A DNA stretch of 64,000 nt. Source: Nilaparvata lugens (taxonomy: Eukaryota > Arthropoda > Insecta > Hemiptera > Delphacidae). Every line of letters begins with the position of its first letter. Position 1 is the first letter of the stretch. The position numbers and the translations under genes are program-made. Location: the NCBI RefSeq assembly GCF_014356525.2, contig NC_052515.1, positions 17,768,531-17,832,530 on the forward strand. Direction: 5' to 3'. Shown in pieces: positions 13,300 through 24,647 of the stretch. The notes under the pieces are model-generated. The model was not told the origin of the DNA. It saw only the letters and a program-made list of their open reading frames with translations, and made no database searches.

Positions 13300-14190
13300 C
13301 TCTAATGAATCATCTTACAAGAATTACATAATTATGAGAAATTTATGACAATCCAAAAGTCCCGCTACCCACCTGAATCATTTCAATTAAGTGAAATATG
13401 ATCGAATTGAAGGTATTCTGAAATATCACAACTGCAGCTGCAGCTCTATTATACATGAAGCTTAATCTCATTTTTTGCAAGAAAAAATTATTACATTGTC
13501 ATGAATTATGCACTTAACATCAAACTGGAAATGATGAAGAATCACAACCCATCAAATTGATATCTTCTTTCGTTTCTCGTGTTGCCACAGTATAACTAAA
13601 TTCAGCTCAGATCAGATTCTAAGCCACTATACAATCTATCAAATATCAACAACAATTCATCACCAAAACACAACCCCGTTACTACTAGATGTGAAATTCA
13701 CCCCCAACACAACAGGCACTACTTTTTGCTCGCCGCCCCCTAATTTATATTATGACGTTTATTTACAAACCACCCCTGCACCCCTACCCAACTATTCACG
13801 ATGCCTTTTTGCGCGCTCACGCTTATTTACACTAGGATGAAGTGGGGTTTAGTAGCATACCCCTAAATTTCCCCCTCCCCTGAAGAACAAAATTACCCTA
13901 TGTTTGGGTACGCTGTGGAAGGGGGGGGGGTTGGGTGCACTGCAGCCAGTGATTTCAACAAACTTATAATTGCCCCAGCTAATATTTGGTTCTACCCCCC
14001 TCTCTCATTCTCAAACAACCACCTCTCCTTTTAACCCCCCCCCCACTACGATCCCGCGATTTTCAACCCAAATAAATCCTTTCTGCACTCGGCGTGTGTT
14101 GGCTCCAACACTTTGACACTTTTGCACCAGTGGAATTCACTTTCAACAGTCAGAATTCCTCATTAATAACACTGATTTCCTCTCATTTAA
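13300..14190. other. No gene; homopolymer G and C runs
   Basis: Unique-looking sequence with a run of about 11 G at 13919-13930, C runs at 13996-14001 and 14033-14043, and several shorter C runs between 13720 and 13880. No coding signal. Confidence 0.5.
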
Positions 14191-14550
14191 CTAATGCTGA
14201 CAGATATGAATGAATCTCACTCCAGTCCAATCCACACAATCTGTCAGCATTCCTATTAAATAGCACCAAAGCTCCTCATGCAACCAATGCTGACTGTTTC
14301 AAGTGAATCTCACTACGGCTAATTTCCTCAGTTGCCAGCACCTTTTAAACAATGATCCTCCCCAAAACACACTCACACATACACAAACACATATTATACA
14401 ATTTACACGCACTGAAAAACACGTACCGGTGCACCTACAAACAAAAGCCTTCAATCCTTAGCGAAATCAGACCTCTTTCAGTCTACTCATTACCGCTGTT
14501 CTAAAGTTTTGACTAGCTTTGTGATCTACCTCAAACTGTCAGCATTGTTC
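14191..14550. repeat. Cluster of a short dispersed motif, CAATGCTGACTG..AAGTGAATCTCACTA
   Basis: The motif occurs on the plus strand at about 14191-14221 and 14284-14315. On the minus strand its core 'gtcagcatt' appears at about 14242-14250 and 14538-14546. Related single copies occur at about 26913-26940, 42826-42851 and 47346-47370. The conserved parts are an AATGCTGA core and, 6-7 bp later, GTGAATC or a close variant. Its function is unknown; it may be the end of a short transposon. Confidence 0.5.
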
Positions 14551-15770
14551 GATTAGGAATCAATGATGTTATATATGAGGATTATCGACAGCTTGGAGTG
14601 AATCTCTATTACACACTACTTCACCCTTTTGTGAATTGTAATTAAGTTTGCTATACCTAATTTGTAGTAATTAGGTGTGTTAAATTTGTACTCTACTAGT
14701 GAGTGAGTAGTCTTCCGATTGTGATCACGATAGTGTTCTACTGATTCCACTCGTTAAGTAAATTTTTGATGGTAATTACACAAGTGTTGACACGTTAAGT
14801 ACATCGTTTCCCCCATTGTCATTGTAATGACACAAAAGTGTTTGAACGAATCGAACCTGTAATTGGATTATTAGTACACCCATTGTAATTACTCTCAATG
14901 TTGGCAGCTTGTGAATCTGTAGGTGTAGGCGGTCTCTCAATCAGAAGCGTGTTGGATTGATTGATGTAGGTAATCATCATCATCACCGTGATCATCATAT
15001 TCATCACTATCATTATCATCATCAACGTCATCATTATCATCAATATAGCTCTTCGAATTTACGTTCTTATTGTATCTATAATGTTTAAGTTGAACACAAA
15101 ACTAGGATGAGTTTACCAGTTGTTCCAAAAAGTTTTTTAACACATGCGAAATTCTGAACAGATTTTAATAGAGTTGAAGACATTCAAACAGATACGAATA
15201 AAACTATTTAATTATACAGATTGGGAGAAGCATTCTTATCACTCTCTAGAGCTATATTTTGGGAAATTGTAGAACTTCGAATCCAATGTAAATTAGGCGT
15301 GAATAACAAAGAATAATTCTGGAAAGGCTTTCAAACACCATGAAACACAATATGATCACAATATTTTTTATTCTCCTCGAAACTAACTAGTGTAAGCTAC
15401 ATTTTAAACTTGATGATTTCTTTCAACTGATGGAATATTTTTGGATAGTAGTTCTCATCGAATTTCCATCTAGCTGTTAACCCTGTTGTCAATGTCTGCA
15501 GTAGCAGAAGTCTTCGGGGTGATTTACAGCATTTATTTAGGATTTTTTTTAAATAATAATTATTTCTTTCAACTATAACATCCATCGAAACATATAAACA
15601 TATTTGAGATTACATCAATTTAAATTCAAATGTATTTTCCAGAAAAAATAATACACTAATATGAAATACAATATTATACAACATATTTTGAAATTCTCTA
15701 CTAGATATTCATCTATGTGTAGGGGGAAAATCACTTTCAAAATCATCACTTTCATCTGTTTCGAATGGAG
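14550..15770. other. No recognisable feature
   Basis: AT-rich sequence. A degenerate ATC/CAT run at about 14975-15040 produces a Met-rich minus-strand open frame that I regard as a repeat artefact. Nothing else is supportable. Confidence 0.5.
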
Positions 15771-15773
15771 ACG

Positions 15774-15907
15774 TTAATTCGTCGGTCCCGGCTGCCTGAG
15801 AAGCAGTCGTTGGATCTTGTCAAAGACCCTGAAATTGATCAGTTGCGACCTGAAAACTCTTATACTAGACCTGGGCCAGCTAGGTCACTTGATATTATTA
15901 TTATTAC
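15774..15907 (+). repeat. Short retroelement 3' end with ATT tail (SINE/LINE-like)
   Basis: A GC-richer island with a small hairpin (ggctgc-ctgagaa-gcagtc, near 15790-15808) is followed by 'gacctgggccagctaggtca' and a (ATT)n tail at about 15892-15906. A structured 3' end followed by a simple-repeat tail is typical of SINEs and of the 3' ends of LINEs that lack poly(A). I recognise 'gtcggtcccggctgcctgag' as similar to a widespread insect repeat; the family name is uncertain. The 65-codon open frame across it is not credible as a protein. Confidence 0.45.
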
Positions 15908-15909
15908 TT

Positions 15910-16425
15910 TCATTGAAACAGAGGAAGTTACTGGAGCTTCATCGCACTATATACAAAAATAACTGTATCTATAATTATGATTGAAATGTTTTTCATGTAA
16001 TGTTTTCGAGAAAATCAGAAGATAACACGAACTTTTGATAGTTATTTAAGAATTACTCACTCCCTAACCAAATACCTTCTCATCAAGAAAATGCCGTCTC
16101 ACTCGCACTCATACAGCTGTTCACACCGAAGATGGGAATCCTCAAATCTCGGGTATGACAGGAGAAGCTAGCAGCCAGCTAGACTAACAAGTTAACGGGC
16201 CGGTTAATTTTGACAGGGGGTTATTGTTGGTGGGGAGGGGGTTGAGTAGGGATCATCAGTTGATGAAAGGCCCTCTTCTGGTCAACCCCTTCAGAGGAAC
16301 AGTGGAGGGGGGGGGTAAAATTAAGGGTAGGGGGGCCTGGTGTCAGACTGGGCACAACACTGTTAATTGCGAGTGACCCCTGGAACACCCCTTTACTGTT
16401 CACTCTCTGAATTCTGTCTTCCTTT
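15910..16425. other. No recognisable feature
   Basis: Mixed-composition DNA with G runs at 16215-16345. No homology or RNA gene seen. Confidence 0.5.
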
Positions 16426-16429
16426 CTCC

Positions 16430-16702
16430 TTCATGCAACTCTCTTTCTTACTCTTTCTTTCTCACACGCATTCTCTCCCATTCTCTCCTTTTCTCTCATA
16501 CATCATATCTCCTTTTTTCTCACACCCTTAATTCTCTCTCTTCTCTCTCTTTTCTCACTTTTCTCTTTTCTTTCTCTTCTCTCTCTTCTCTCTCTTCTCT
16601 CTCTTCTCTCTCTTCTCTCTCTTCTCTCTCTTCTCTCTCTTCTCTCTCTTCTCTCTCTCTCTCTCTTCTCTCTCTTCTCTCTCTTCTCTCTCTCTCTCTC
16701 TT
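16430..16702. repeat. (TCTCTCTTC)n pyrimidine microsatellite abutting the left LTR
   Basis: Near-perfect TCTCTCTT repeats from about 16530 to 16700. The right end passes directly into the left long terminal repeat at 'ttctcgaattta', replacing the bases expected at the LTR start. Confidence 0.9.
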
Positions 16703-17610
16703 CTCGAATTTACAATTCAAAATTTTCCATTAGGGTCAATGTAATTTTTTTCTTTAAATTTTCAAACAGTAAAATTTTTCATGTCAAGAGGGGGGTATTT
16801 GTAATATTACATTTTTTCTCGATTGGAATCGAATCTTCAATTTGATATCTATAAAACTTCATAGTAAATATCAGAGTCATCGATTACGGACAACTTTTTG
16901 ACTGAGAATTTATCATAAATGATTGTGTTGCATATTCCATGGTGTCACCGAGGCTGGGTTGACAGAATTAAAAAGATAAATGGTTTATTTAAATAGAGAT
17001 GATATATAAAAATTTAAAATAATAGTTTCAAAATAAAGTTTTATTGAGAACAAATATAAGATGTGAATTCTAAACTTGTAATTTATAATTTTTTGGTGAC
17101 GTGTCCGTAACATCGACACTGAAGAAGCTTTGCTCTGTTCCTGGTAGCTGGGTTTTTCCTGTTCCTTCCTCTCTCTGGAACTTATGGCTGGCTATGTGTG
17201 TTGTAATTAGTGCTCTCTGAATATTTTTCTGTTTAAGTGAATTTATTAATGTTTTAAATTGAGTTTTAAACAGTTTATAGTGTTCTATTTTGTCTATATA
17301 TTGTTTATTGTGTATACAAGCCAATAGCCACTGTTTTTCAACTATATAAACTGGATAAGTATTTAGCTCGTAGTGACTTTGGATGCTTAGGCTTGTAAGA
17401 TATTGTTCTTTGTGTATTTGTGTAGTATATTGCCAAAATTCTTCTGAAGATTATAAGTTCATTTGCTCTGAAAACTGGATTTCTCATTCATAGGCGATAG
17501 ATCCATTCATAGTTTACCAAGAATCTATTACGTTGGAGCCGAAAACTATCCTTAGGTTAATAGGTGTGAAATGCTATCCAACCGAATTAGGAGATATTGG
17601 TAGCACGGCA
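16701..17610 (+). repeat. Left LTR (5' edge lost)
   Basis: Aligns to 21733-22641 from 'ttctcgaattta' to 'ggtagcacggca'. The first 8-9 bases of the right copy (TGTTACTG) are absent, replaced by TC repeats. Differences from the right copy include 'cataggcgat' versus 'catgggcgat' and 'gagatattgg' versus 'gagaaattgg'. Confidence 0.85.
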
Positions 17611-17612
17611 AA

Positions 17613-17630
17613 TGGTACCCCTGGTGGGAC
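17613..17630 (+). promoter_or_regulatory. Candidate primer binding site
   Basis: TGGTACCCCTGGTGGGAC starts two bases after the CA end of the left LTR. That is where an LTR element keeps the sequence complementary to the 3' end of its priming tRNA, and TGG pairs with the tRNA CCA end. The matching tRNA was not identified. Confidence 0.5.
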
Positions 17631-17738
17631 CGAATTACAAAATAAATATGTCCCAAATGGTACACCATGAAATCCCTGGTTATAAAAAATTATTGGTAGG
17701 ATAGATATCTTGATAGGTTATGAATGGTATACTGCTGA

Positions 17739-18425
17739 ATGGGAGGTCGGTTCAAGAGAGATCAAGTCCTAATGAATATATTATCTGTGCAGACTAGCAA
17801 AATGGCAAACATTAAAAATGATCTGAATCTTATAGCATTCTTAACACAAAAGTTTGATGAGCAAAATGCTAGGTTTGATGAGCTAAATGCTAGATTTGAT
17901 GAGCAAAATGCTAAGTTTGATAAGCAAAATGCTAAGATTGATGATTTGAAACAAGATCAAAGTGCTAGGTTTGATGATATGAAGCAAGAATTTGCTAGCA
18001 TAAGACTAGAGCAGGTTAGTATAAACCTTCTATTGAAAGATGCACATGAAACATTGAGTGATAATCATGAAGATGAAAACAAATTGAAGCATGATAATAG
18101 TAGTGTTAAGATACAAGATCAACTCATTCAAGTTTCTGACAATGTAGGCCTTGTTACTGTTGTTGAAAAAGTCAACCCTAATGAGATAGTAGAATTGAGT
18201 AAAGAAGTAGGTAGGGAGTTGTCTTCACTGAAAGTCAACTAGCATGAAAGTAATATTGCTACATTGAAGGTTAGGAAAACTATAAACAAAGTGAATGATT
18301 ACATGAGACAGGTTTCTGTAGAGGTTAGGAACAATGTAAACAAAATGAATCTTGCTTTGAATCAAGTTGATGAGTTCAACTTTCAACTGAAATTGAAAAG
18401 GTGTATGCAATGCATTCTCAAGTGA
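17739..18425 (+). pseudogene. Gag-like coiled-coil protein, interrupted by an amber codon
   Basis: The open frame runs 167 codons to a TAG at 18240-18242. It then stays open in the same frame for 60 more codons to TGA at 18423-18425, with unchanged Lys/Asn/Val-rich helical character (SNIATLKVRKTINKVND). This suggests the TAG was a single-base loss of a sense codon. Residues about 42-85 are five 7-8-residue repeats of the type FDEQNAR / FDELNAR / FDKQNAK, a strong coiled-coil signature. A third frame stays open from about 18395 to 18622, suggesting a frameshift as well. No zinc knuckle is seen. Its position just after the primer binding site, in the strand of the LTRs, supports a gag-derived role; homology is not recognised. 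Confidence 0.5.
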
Positions 18426-18625
18426 ACATGACTAACTTTTGTAAGCAAAATGGCTTTGTTGAAACAAATGAACCCATGAATAAAATTATGTTCTTGAAGA
18501 AAACAAAACACAAAGTCACCATTGATGTGTTAGTATTCAAAGGTTGTTTCAAGTTGCTTATTTACAAGATGATGACAGTGAATCACATGATGAAAGGGTA
18601 TTCCCCAGCACACAATGATTAGGAA

Positions 18626-20215
18626 TCCTGTGTTATGCCGGGATTCAGAATAGCATAATCGCTACGCAATGTATGGTAAGAGTCCATAATTGTGTCTTTT
18701 TTCTTTCGTGTAGCCTATTTTTCTTGGCCCTTAATCTTTTCAAATTTCGATTCTTTCCTGTCTTTGTGTAATGTTCAGTAAATTTCTTCTATGATGCATA
18801 TCTTAACCAATCTTGTCCATAGTCATTTAAATTTGTATTTTTCTGAAATAATTTTGGAAGTTAAAATAGTAGCTTATTTTCCTAATCTTTAAATTGTTGA
18901 TAAAACTTAACTTTTCTAAAATCTATCTACTGTAGTGTAAAGAATTATGTGCTTGTGATATATTTTTTCATCATGTATCACTTATTTTGAAATGTGTGTT
19001 GTTTTAGGGAACTTATTACCCATTATTAATCTTTCTCTTCTTTGTATTATTTAGGAAATTTATTTACCCAATTTTCTTTTTCTCTTGCTTGTATTTTTTA
19101 GGGAACTTATTTACCCATTATCCATCTTGATCATCTTTGTATTGTAATCTTGAAATGTTTGTATTTATCATACAGTCTTCAAATTATAAAATTATTTAAA
19201 AAAATAAATGGTTCAATTTAGAACATTCCGAAATCTATTCTTATGTATAAATTCTTTTGTTATAATAAATAAACTTTAAAATTTGAAAGTATTAATGATT
19301 GTGTAGCCATATATATGAGATGTATTAATGAAAGTTAACTTGAATAATAATGTTTTCTTTAAATAAAAATGTCTTGTTATATTATTAATTGAAATGAGTT
19401 AAAGGTTAAAATTTCTCTAAAGTTTTTGTAATTGATGTCTTTTTCAAAATTTTAAAACTGTTTGTTCTATAAATTTTGATATGATTGATTATCGTTTGAA
19501 ATGGATGCTGGAGTGTATGTAGAATTTTAATGGGGTTTGCTGATTAGGATTTTGCTGGTATGTTATTGTTTTTTGAGATCGAAACCCATTATTGCCTAAA
19601 GAAGGAATAACAGAGGTTATGACTTAGAAAGGCAGTAATGAGATAATAATTTTGTGTTGATTAATAATGTTGATTGCCATAGATGCTGTTTACTTATGAA
19701 TATTGATTGCCTTTGAAGCAAAATATTATTGATGTTTTGAATGATTTCTTGTTTAATGATTGATAGTAAAGTTTTGTCATGAAATGTAGTTTGTGTTTAG
19801 AACATTGAAAAGTCGAAATAAACTGTAGTATCCAACAAACGATGATTAATAATATTGAATATTTGCTCTTTATAAAATATTTGAACAATTAATAGATGGA
19901 AATGAAATTTTTTTTCTATTGAAATTTGTAATTGATATCTCCATATTTCACAATTTATGTATTGCTGACTGTATAATAAGATGTTAACAAATTTCAATTT
20001 TATATTGATTATATACTTAAAAATAATTTTCATGTGTATTAGATTGTATTGATAGCCTAATCAAAATTTTCCTTTTAGTTTATAAGCATTTTAAGATAAC
20101 AGGTACAGCACAGACATTAACATTGAAATAATTATCATGTGAATCTCGAAATCGGCAACAAGTGAACGCCATAAAGAGTGTTAAGAACATTTGGGTGATT
20201 TTCGAACTAGTGTGA
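18626..20215. other. Internal non-coding part of the LTR element
   Basis: AT-rich filler inside the element. A short unit, 'gggaacttatttacccatta', recurs with variation near 19007, 19050 and 19100. There are no pol motifs on either strand. Confidence 0.5.
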
Positions 20216-20221
20216 CTCATC

Positions 20222-20822
20222 TACGCCAATATCTACACCAATAACTATGCCAAAATCTACGCTGATGCCTACACCAATAACTACGCCAATATCTGCTCTG
20301 ATGTCAATATCTACACCAATATCTACGCTGATGCCTACACCAATAACTACGCCGATATCTGCTCTGATGTCAATATCTACACCAATATCTACGCTGATGC
20401 CTACACTAATAACTACGCCAATATCTACACCAATATCTACGCTGATGCCTACACCAATACCAATGCCAATAACTACGCCAATATCTACACTAATATCTAC
20501 ACCAATAACTACGCCAATATCTGCTCTGATGTCAATATCTACGCCAATAACTACGCCGATGCCTGTGCTGATGCCAACGCCAATATCTATGCTGATGCCT
20601 GCGCCGATGCCAATGCCTGCGCCAATGCCAATGCCTGCGCCAATGCTGATGCCAATGCCAAAATCTACGTCGATGCCTGCGCCGATGCCAATGCCTGCGC
20701 CAATGCTGATGCCAATGCCAATATCAACGCCGATGCCAATGCCGACACCAAAGCATACGCCAATGACAATGCCAACGCTTATTGCTGACCTTGTATCTCA
20801 AACTTCAACACTACTACATTAG
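20222..20822 (+). repeat. Hexamer/12-mer minisatellite forming a 191-codon open frame
   Basis: Tandem units such as 'acgccaatatct', 'acaccaataact' and 'atgcctgcgcca', with a higher-order period of about 66 bp at the left end ('tgcctacaccaataactacg' near 20266 and 20332). The plus-strand frame from 20247 stays open for 191 codons and encodes repeating MP-TP-IS-type residues. All unit variants preserve this frame, and it ends at TAG 20820-20822, outside the array. It could be a repetitive retroelement protein or simply a repeat free of stop codons; I see no domain or signal peptide. Confidence 0.7.
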
Positions 20823-20824
20823 CT

Positions 20825-21723
20825 GGAGGTAATTGCCATCCATGTTCACGTTCGCAACTTTGAATTCAGAATAACAGTCACAGTATCTTAAAAGAATTGA
20901 TTCAAAAAATCCTCTCCTCAATTATTCCTGTATGCAGAACTCTAAACCTTGAACACAGAAAATATCAAAAAACCAAACCTTACCTAAATTAATCCTCACC
21001 TAAGTTAATCCTGTATGCAGTGTCTATCTCTTTTCCAAAAAACAAATTACATTGTCATTTCAAGCCTGAAATGTATATTGTATAATTACAAATATGATAC
21101 AAAATTTACGTGACTCTGTATCGAGTTTGGTATGCAGCCGTCTACTACAAGCATGAGGCAATGCTAACTGAGATGTCACCTGTATGTAGTTTGATATGCA
21201 TCAGTCGACTACAAGTATCAGCCCAACACTACGAGTATTCGGATCAGCCCAACACTAACGTCATCACACTGTAGTCACACTTAACTGAAAATCATACTGA
21301 GTGCCTTAACGGACTGTTTTCCAAAATTTGCATTGATAAAATCAACCGCGTCAATAGTGAAAGAAATGAACATTTTTTGATTTATTGAAATTTTATGTGA
21401 AAATTAAATGTAACAATTCATCAATTCATTTAAAAAAAAATAAATAATAATAATAATTTTTTTATTCAGCATACTAATTTTTTTTATGCAATAAAAATTA
21501 AATTTTCTATCTATTAAATTTATGTGCAATTTCAAAAAACTATTCTTTACATATTAAACTTTCTGTTGAGATATTTTCCTTTAAATTATAAAGCTAAATC
21601 AAAAGTAATTTTGATATTCTATACTTTGAAATATTGTTTGGAAACATATAACAATGCTATTGATGAATTTTTATAATAATTTTCAATATTATAGGACAAC
21701 ATGTAATGTTTTTACAGAAAAAT
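20825..21723. other. 3' internal region of the LTR element
   Basis: Non-coding, increasingly AT-rich. A duplicated unit 'tatgcagccgtctactacaa' / 'tatgcatcagtcgactacaa' occurs near 21131 and 21195, and 'cagcccaacacta' recurs near 21219 and 21243. The polypurine tract expected before the right LTR is weak (acagaaaaa at 21715-21722). Confidence 0.45.
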
Positions 21724-22641
21724 TGTTACTGTTCTCGAATTTACAATTCAAAATTTTCCATTAGGGTCAATGTAATTTTTTTTATTTAAATTTTCAAACA
21801 GTAAAATTTTTTATGTCAAGAGGGGGTATTTGTAATATTACATTTTTTCTCGATTGGAATCGAATCTTCAATTTGAGATCTATAAAACTTTATAGTGAAT
21901 ATCAGAGTCATCGATTACGGACACTTTTTGACTGAGAATTTATCGTAAATGATTGTGTTGCATATTCCATGGTGTCACCGAGGCTGGGTTGACAGAATTA
22001 AAAAGATAAATGGTTTATTTAAATAGAGATGATATATAAAAATTTAAAATAATAGTTTCAAAATAAAGTTTTTTTGAGAACAAATATAAGATGTGAATTC
22101 TAAACTTGTAATTTATAATTTTTTTGGTGACGTGTCCGTAACATCGACACTGAAGAAGCTTTGCTCTGTTCCTGGTAGCTGGGTTTTTCCTGTTCCTTCC
22201 TCTCTCTGGAACTTATGGCTGGCTATGTGTGTTGTAATTAGTGCTCTCTGAATATTTTTCTGTTTAAGTGAATTTATTAATGTTTTAAATTGAGTTTTAA
22301 ACAGTTTTTAGTGTTCTATTTTGTCTATATATTGTTTATTGTGTATACAAGCCAATAGCCACTGTTTTTCAACTATATAAACTGGATAAGTATTTAGCTC
22401 GTAGTGACTTTGGATGCTTAGGCTTGTAAGATATTGTTCTTTGTGTATTTGTGTAGTATATTGCCAAAATTCTTCTGAAGATTATAAGTTCATTTGCTCT
22501 GAAAACTGGATTTCTCATTCATGGGCGATAGATCCATTCATAGTTTACCAAGAATCTATTATGTTGGAGCCGAAAACTACCCTTAGGTTAATAGGTGTGA
22601 AATGCTATCCAACCGAATTAGGAGAAATTGGTAGCACGGCA
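21724..22641 (+). repeat. Right LTR (complete)
   Basis: 918 bp, starting TGTTACTGTTCTCG and ending GGTAGCACGGCA. An open frame (22414-22746) crosses its 3' half and runs into flanking DNA. The same frame in the left LTR has an amber codon (cattcatag), so it is unlikely to be a conserved gene. Confidence 0.8.
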
Positions 22642-22825
22642 TTATCTATAGTTATTATATTACAAATTGCTTTTTCATATCATATACAGTTCAATAATTA
22701 TTTTCTTAGTCTATATCATGTAAATTCATCTATAATTTTGCTGTAATTTAAGCTATTGTATATAAGTGTATAAGACAGTATATATTGTAATCTACATAAA
22801 TAAAGTACTCAATCAATCAATCAAT

Positions 22826-22917
22826 CTCTCTTTCCTCTCTCCTCTCCCTTTTCTCTCTTCTCTCTACTCTCTCTTCTCTCTCTTCTCCATCTTCTCTCTC
22901 TTCTGTCTCTCTCTTTC

Positions 22918-23006
<89 letters not shown>

Positions 23007-23025
23007 ACTCCCTTTTCTCTCCTCT
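22826..23025. repeat. (TC)n microsatellite
   Basis: Interrupted TCTCTCTTC units followed by more than 80 bp of pure (CT)n at about 22918-23003. It lies about 185 bp beyond the right LTR. Ser/Leu and Arg/Glu open frames through it are artefacts. Confidence 0.95.
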
Positions 23026-24640
23026 CCAAAATTACAATATTATACCATCGGAATTCGGATTACTTTCCGATCAATACTTCTTCATAAAATGTGAAATTCA
23101 ATAAATGATTAACAACCATGTATTCATTCATTGTGAGTAAATTACTACATGATACAGCATAAGTTTTTATATAAATATGGATAAATCTAATCTATTATCT
23201 CGATTAGGAAATATTATGATTATTATCAATCGTTGCCCAGACTGTCATTATAATCACTGTGATTTAATTCAGTACCTGCTGTCACCTACCGGCAGAACAC
23301 GGAAACACATATTGGTCAATCAAGAGAGAGAGAGTGGGTGGAGCTTCCAGTTTGCTCATCCTGCTCTTGTAAGCAATTGGTCCGATGTGATTATCCATTG
23401 CATCCCATAATATCTATCTACAGTGAAGTGGGATTCACTAAGATCTGTCACCATTGGTCAAGTGAGAATCGTCGATGCTATTAAATAGGATTTAAATTAT
23501 TAAAATTATTATAAATCATTTGAACATTAACTTTTCCTCACAGTGACATTCACTTTCAACTGTACTCGTAAGATTTATGAGTACAGTTCAAAGTTTATTT
23601 CACTATAGAGTATAGAGTTTTCATTGCGAGAATATTCTAAAATTATATCATTTTCAAAAAAATGACAGTTATCTATTGAAACTCCTTTGATTTCTGTGGA
23701 TAACCTATTACACGTCATTAATATCGTGATAAGAATTGCATTACATCTCACATTGATCAATATCATAATATTATCTTCAGTTTATGATTTGCATAATTGA
23801 TTGTATAGTCAGCAATTTTGTCAGTTATTAAAAGGATTAGTATATAAGTGTAAAGATTGTTATTGAAAGAATGAGACAATTTAACTAATATAATCTATAT
23901 AAATGGAGGAATAAATTTCTAATCTCTAATTGTGTCTTTCCAATGAAAGATTTTCATATTGAAAGTCTCTTCAATACTCAAAAAAGTTTTTAATTTATAA
24001 TCCTCAAAGAAAACGAGTACTCGAGTACTGTTCTATACTAACATACACCTGTAAGACATATTGGACTACGAATATTGTATATTCACTGATTATGGATTAT
24101 ACAAATATTATTGAGAGATTCAATTATAAATATCAGGCAATTGTTATACAAAAATAATATTGAATTTACATTGAATTACAAATATAGTGAATTACTGAAT
24201 TGTAAGACACAAACAAAAATAGTGTAAGACGCAATTTGTGAAAATGATTGATGAGAATAGTTATCTTGCCAAATTCTGCAAAGACGTAAATAATAAATAA
24301 TTAGGTTTTGGGATGAATGAAACACACACAGTCATAGCGAGCCTCCTACACAGGGCCGGAATTTCTACGTCACAGCATCCGGTCTCTTCCTTTCATTGAT
24401 TGTTTGCAAAGATAAACCCACTTCTAAATTTAGATTTCGACTGCTTGTTTCTTCTCTGACGCCATTTTGTTTATTTTATGTGTATCGCAAATTCAAATTC
24501 TCTCAATTACCATCAATATTCGTCTTCTTCTTCTACATTAATATAATGTACAGTCATGGCTTTACAGTCATAGTCTTGTTCATATTATCCGTTATAATAG
24601 ATGTTGTTTTTCTTACCAACTGCAGTATTTGTTCTCTTTT
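23026..24640. other. No recognisable feature
   Basis: AT-rich sequence. No gene, RNA or transposon ends could be supported. Confidence 0.5.
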
Positions 24641-24647
24641 ACACCTC

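Larger units (their letters stand above)
16701..22641 (+). mobile_element. Pol-less LTR retrotransposon (LARD-like), about 5.9 kb
   Basis: Two direct repeats of about 910 bp (16701-17610 and 21724-22641) enclose about 4.1 kb. They differ at roughly 15-20 positions by eye, so they are about 98% identical. Two bases after the left repeat lies a TGG-starting primer-binding-site candidate (17613-17630). The right repeat begins TGTTAC and both end GGCA, which fits the TG...CA rule. The internal region holds a broken coiled-coil gag-like frame and a hexanucleotide-repeat frame. I found no protease, reverse transcriptase, RNase H or integrase motif, so mobilisation would have depended on another element. 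Expected target-site duplications cannot be seen because the left edge is lost in a microsatellite. Confidence 0.75.

Noticed and set aside
12690..13331. Several overlapping Ser/Phe/Pro open frames
   Set aside because: Three frames open over the same pyrimidine-rich DNA indicate low complexity, not coding.
14819..15043. Minus-strand Met/Ile-rich frame
   Set aside because: Arises from a degenerate ATC/ATG triplet run.
22414..22746. 110-codon frame spanning the right LTR edge
   Set aside because: It runs out of the LTR into flanking DNA, and the same frame in the left LTR has a stop.
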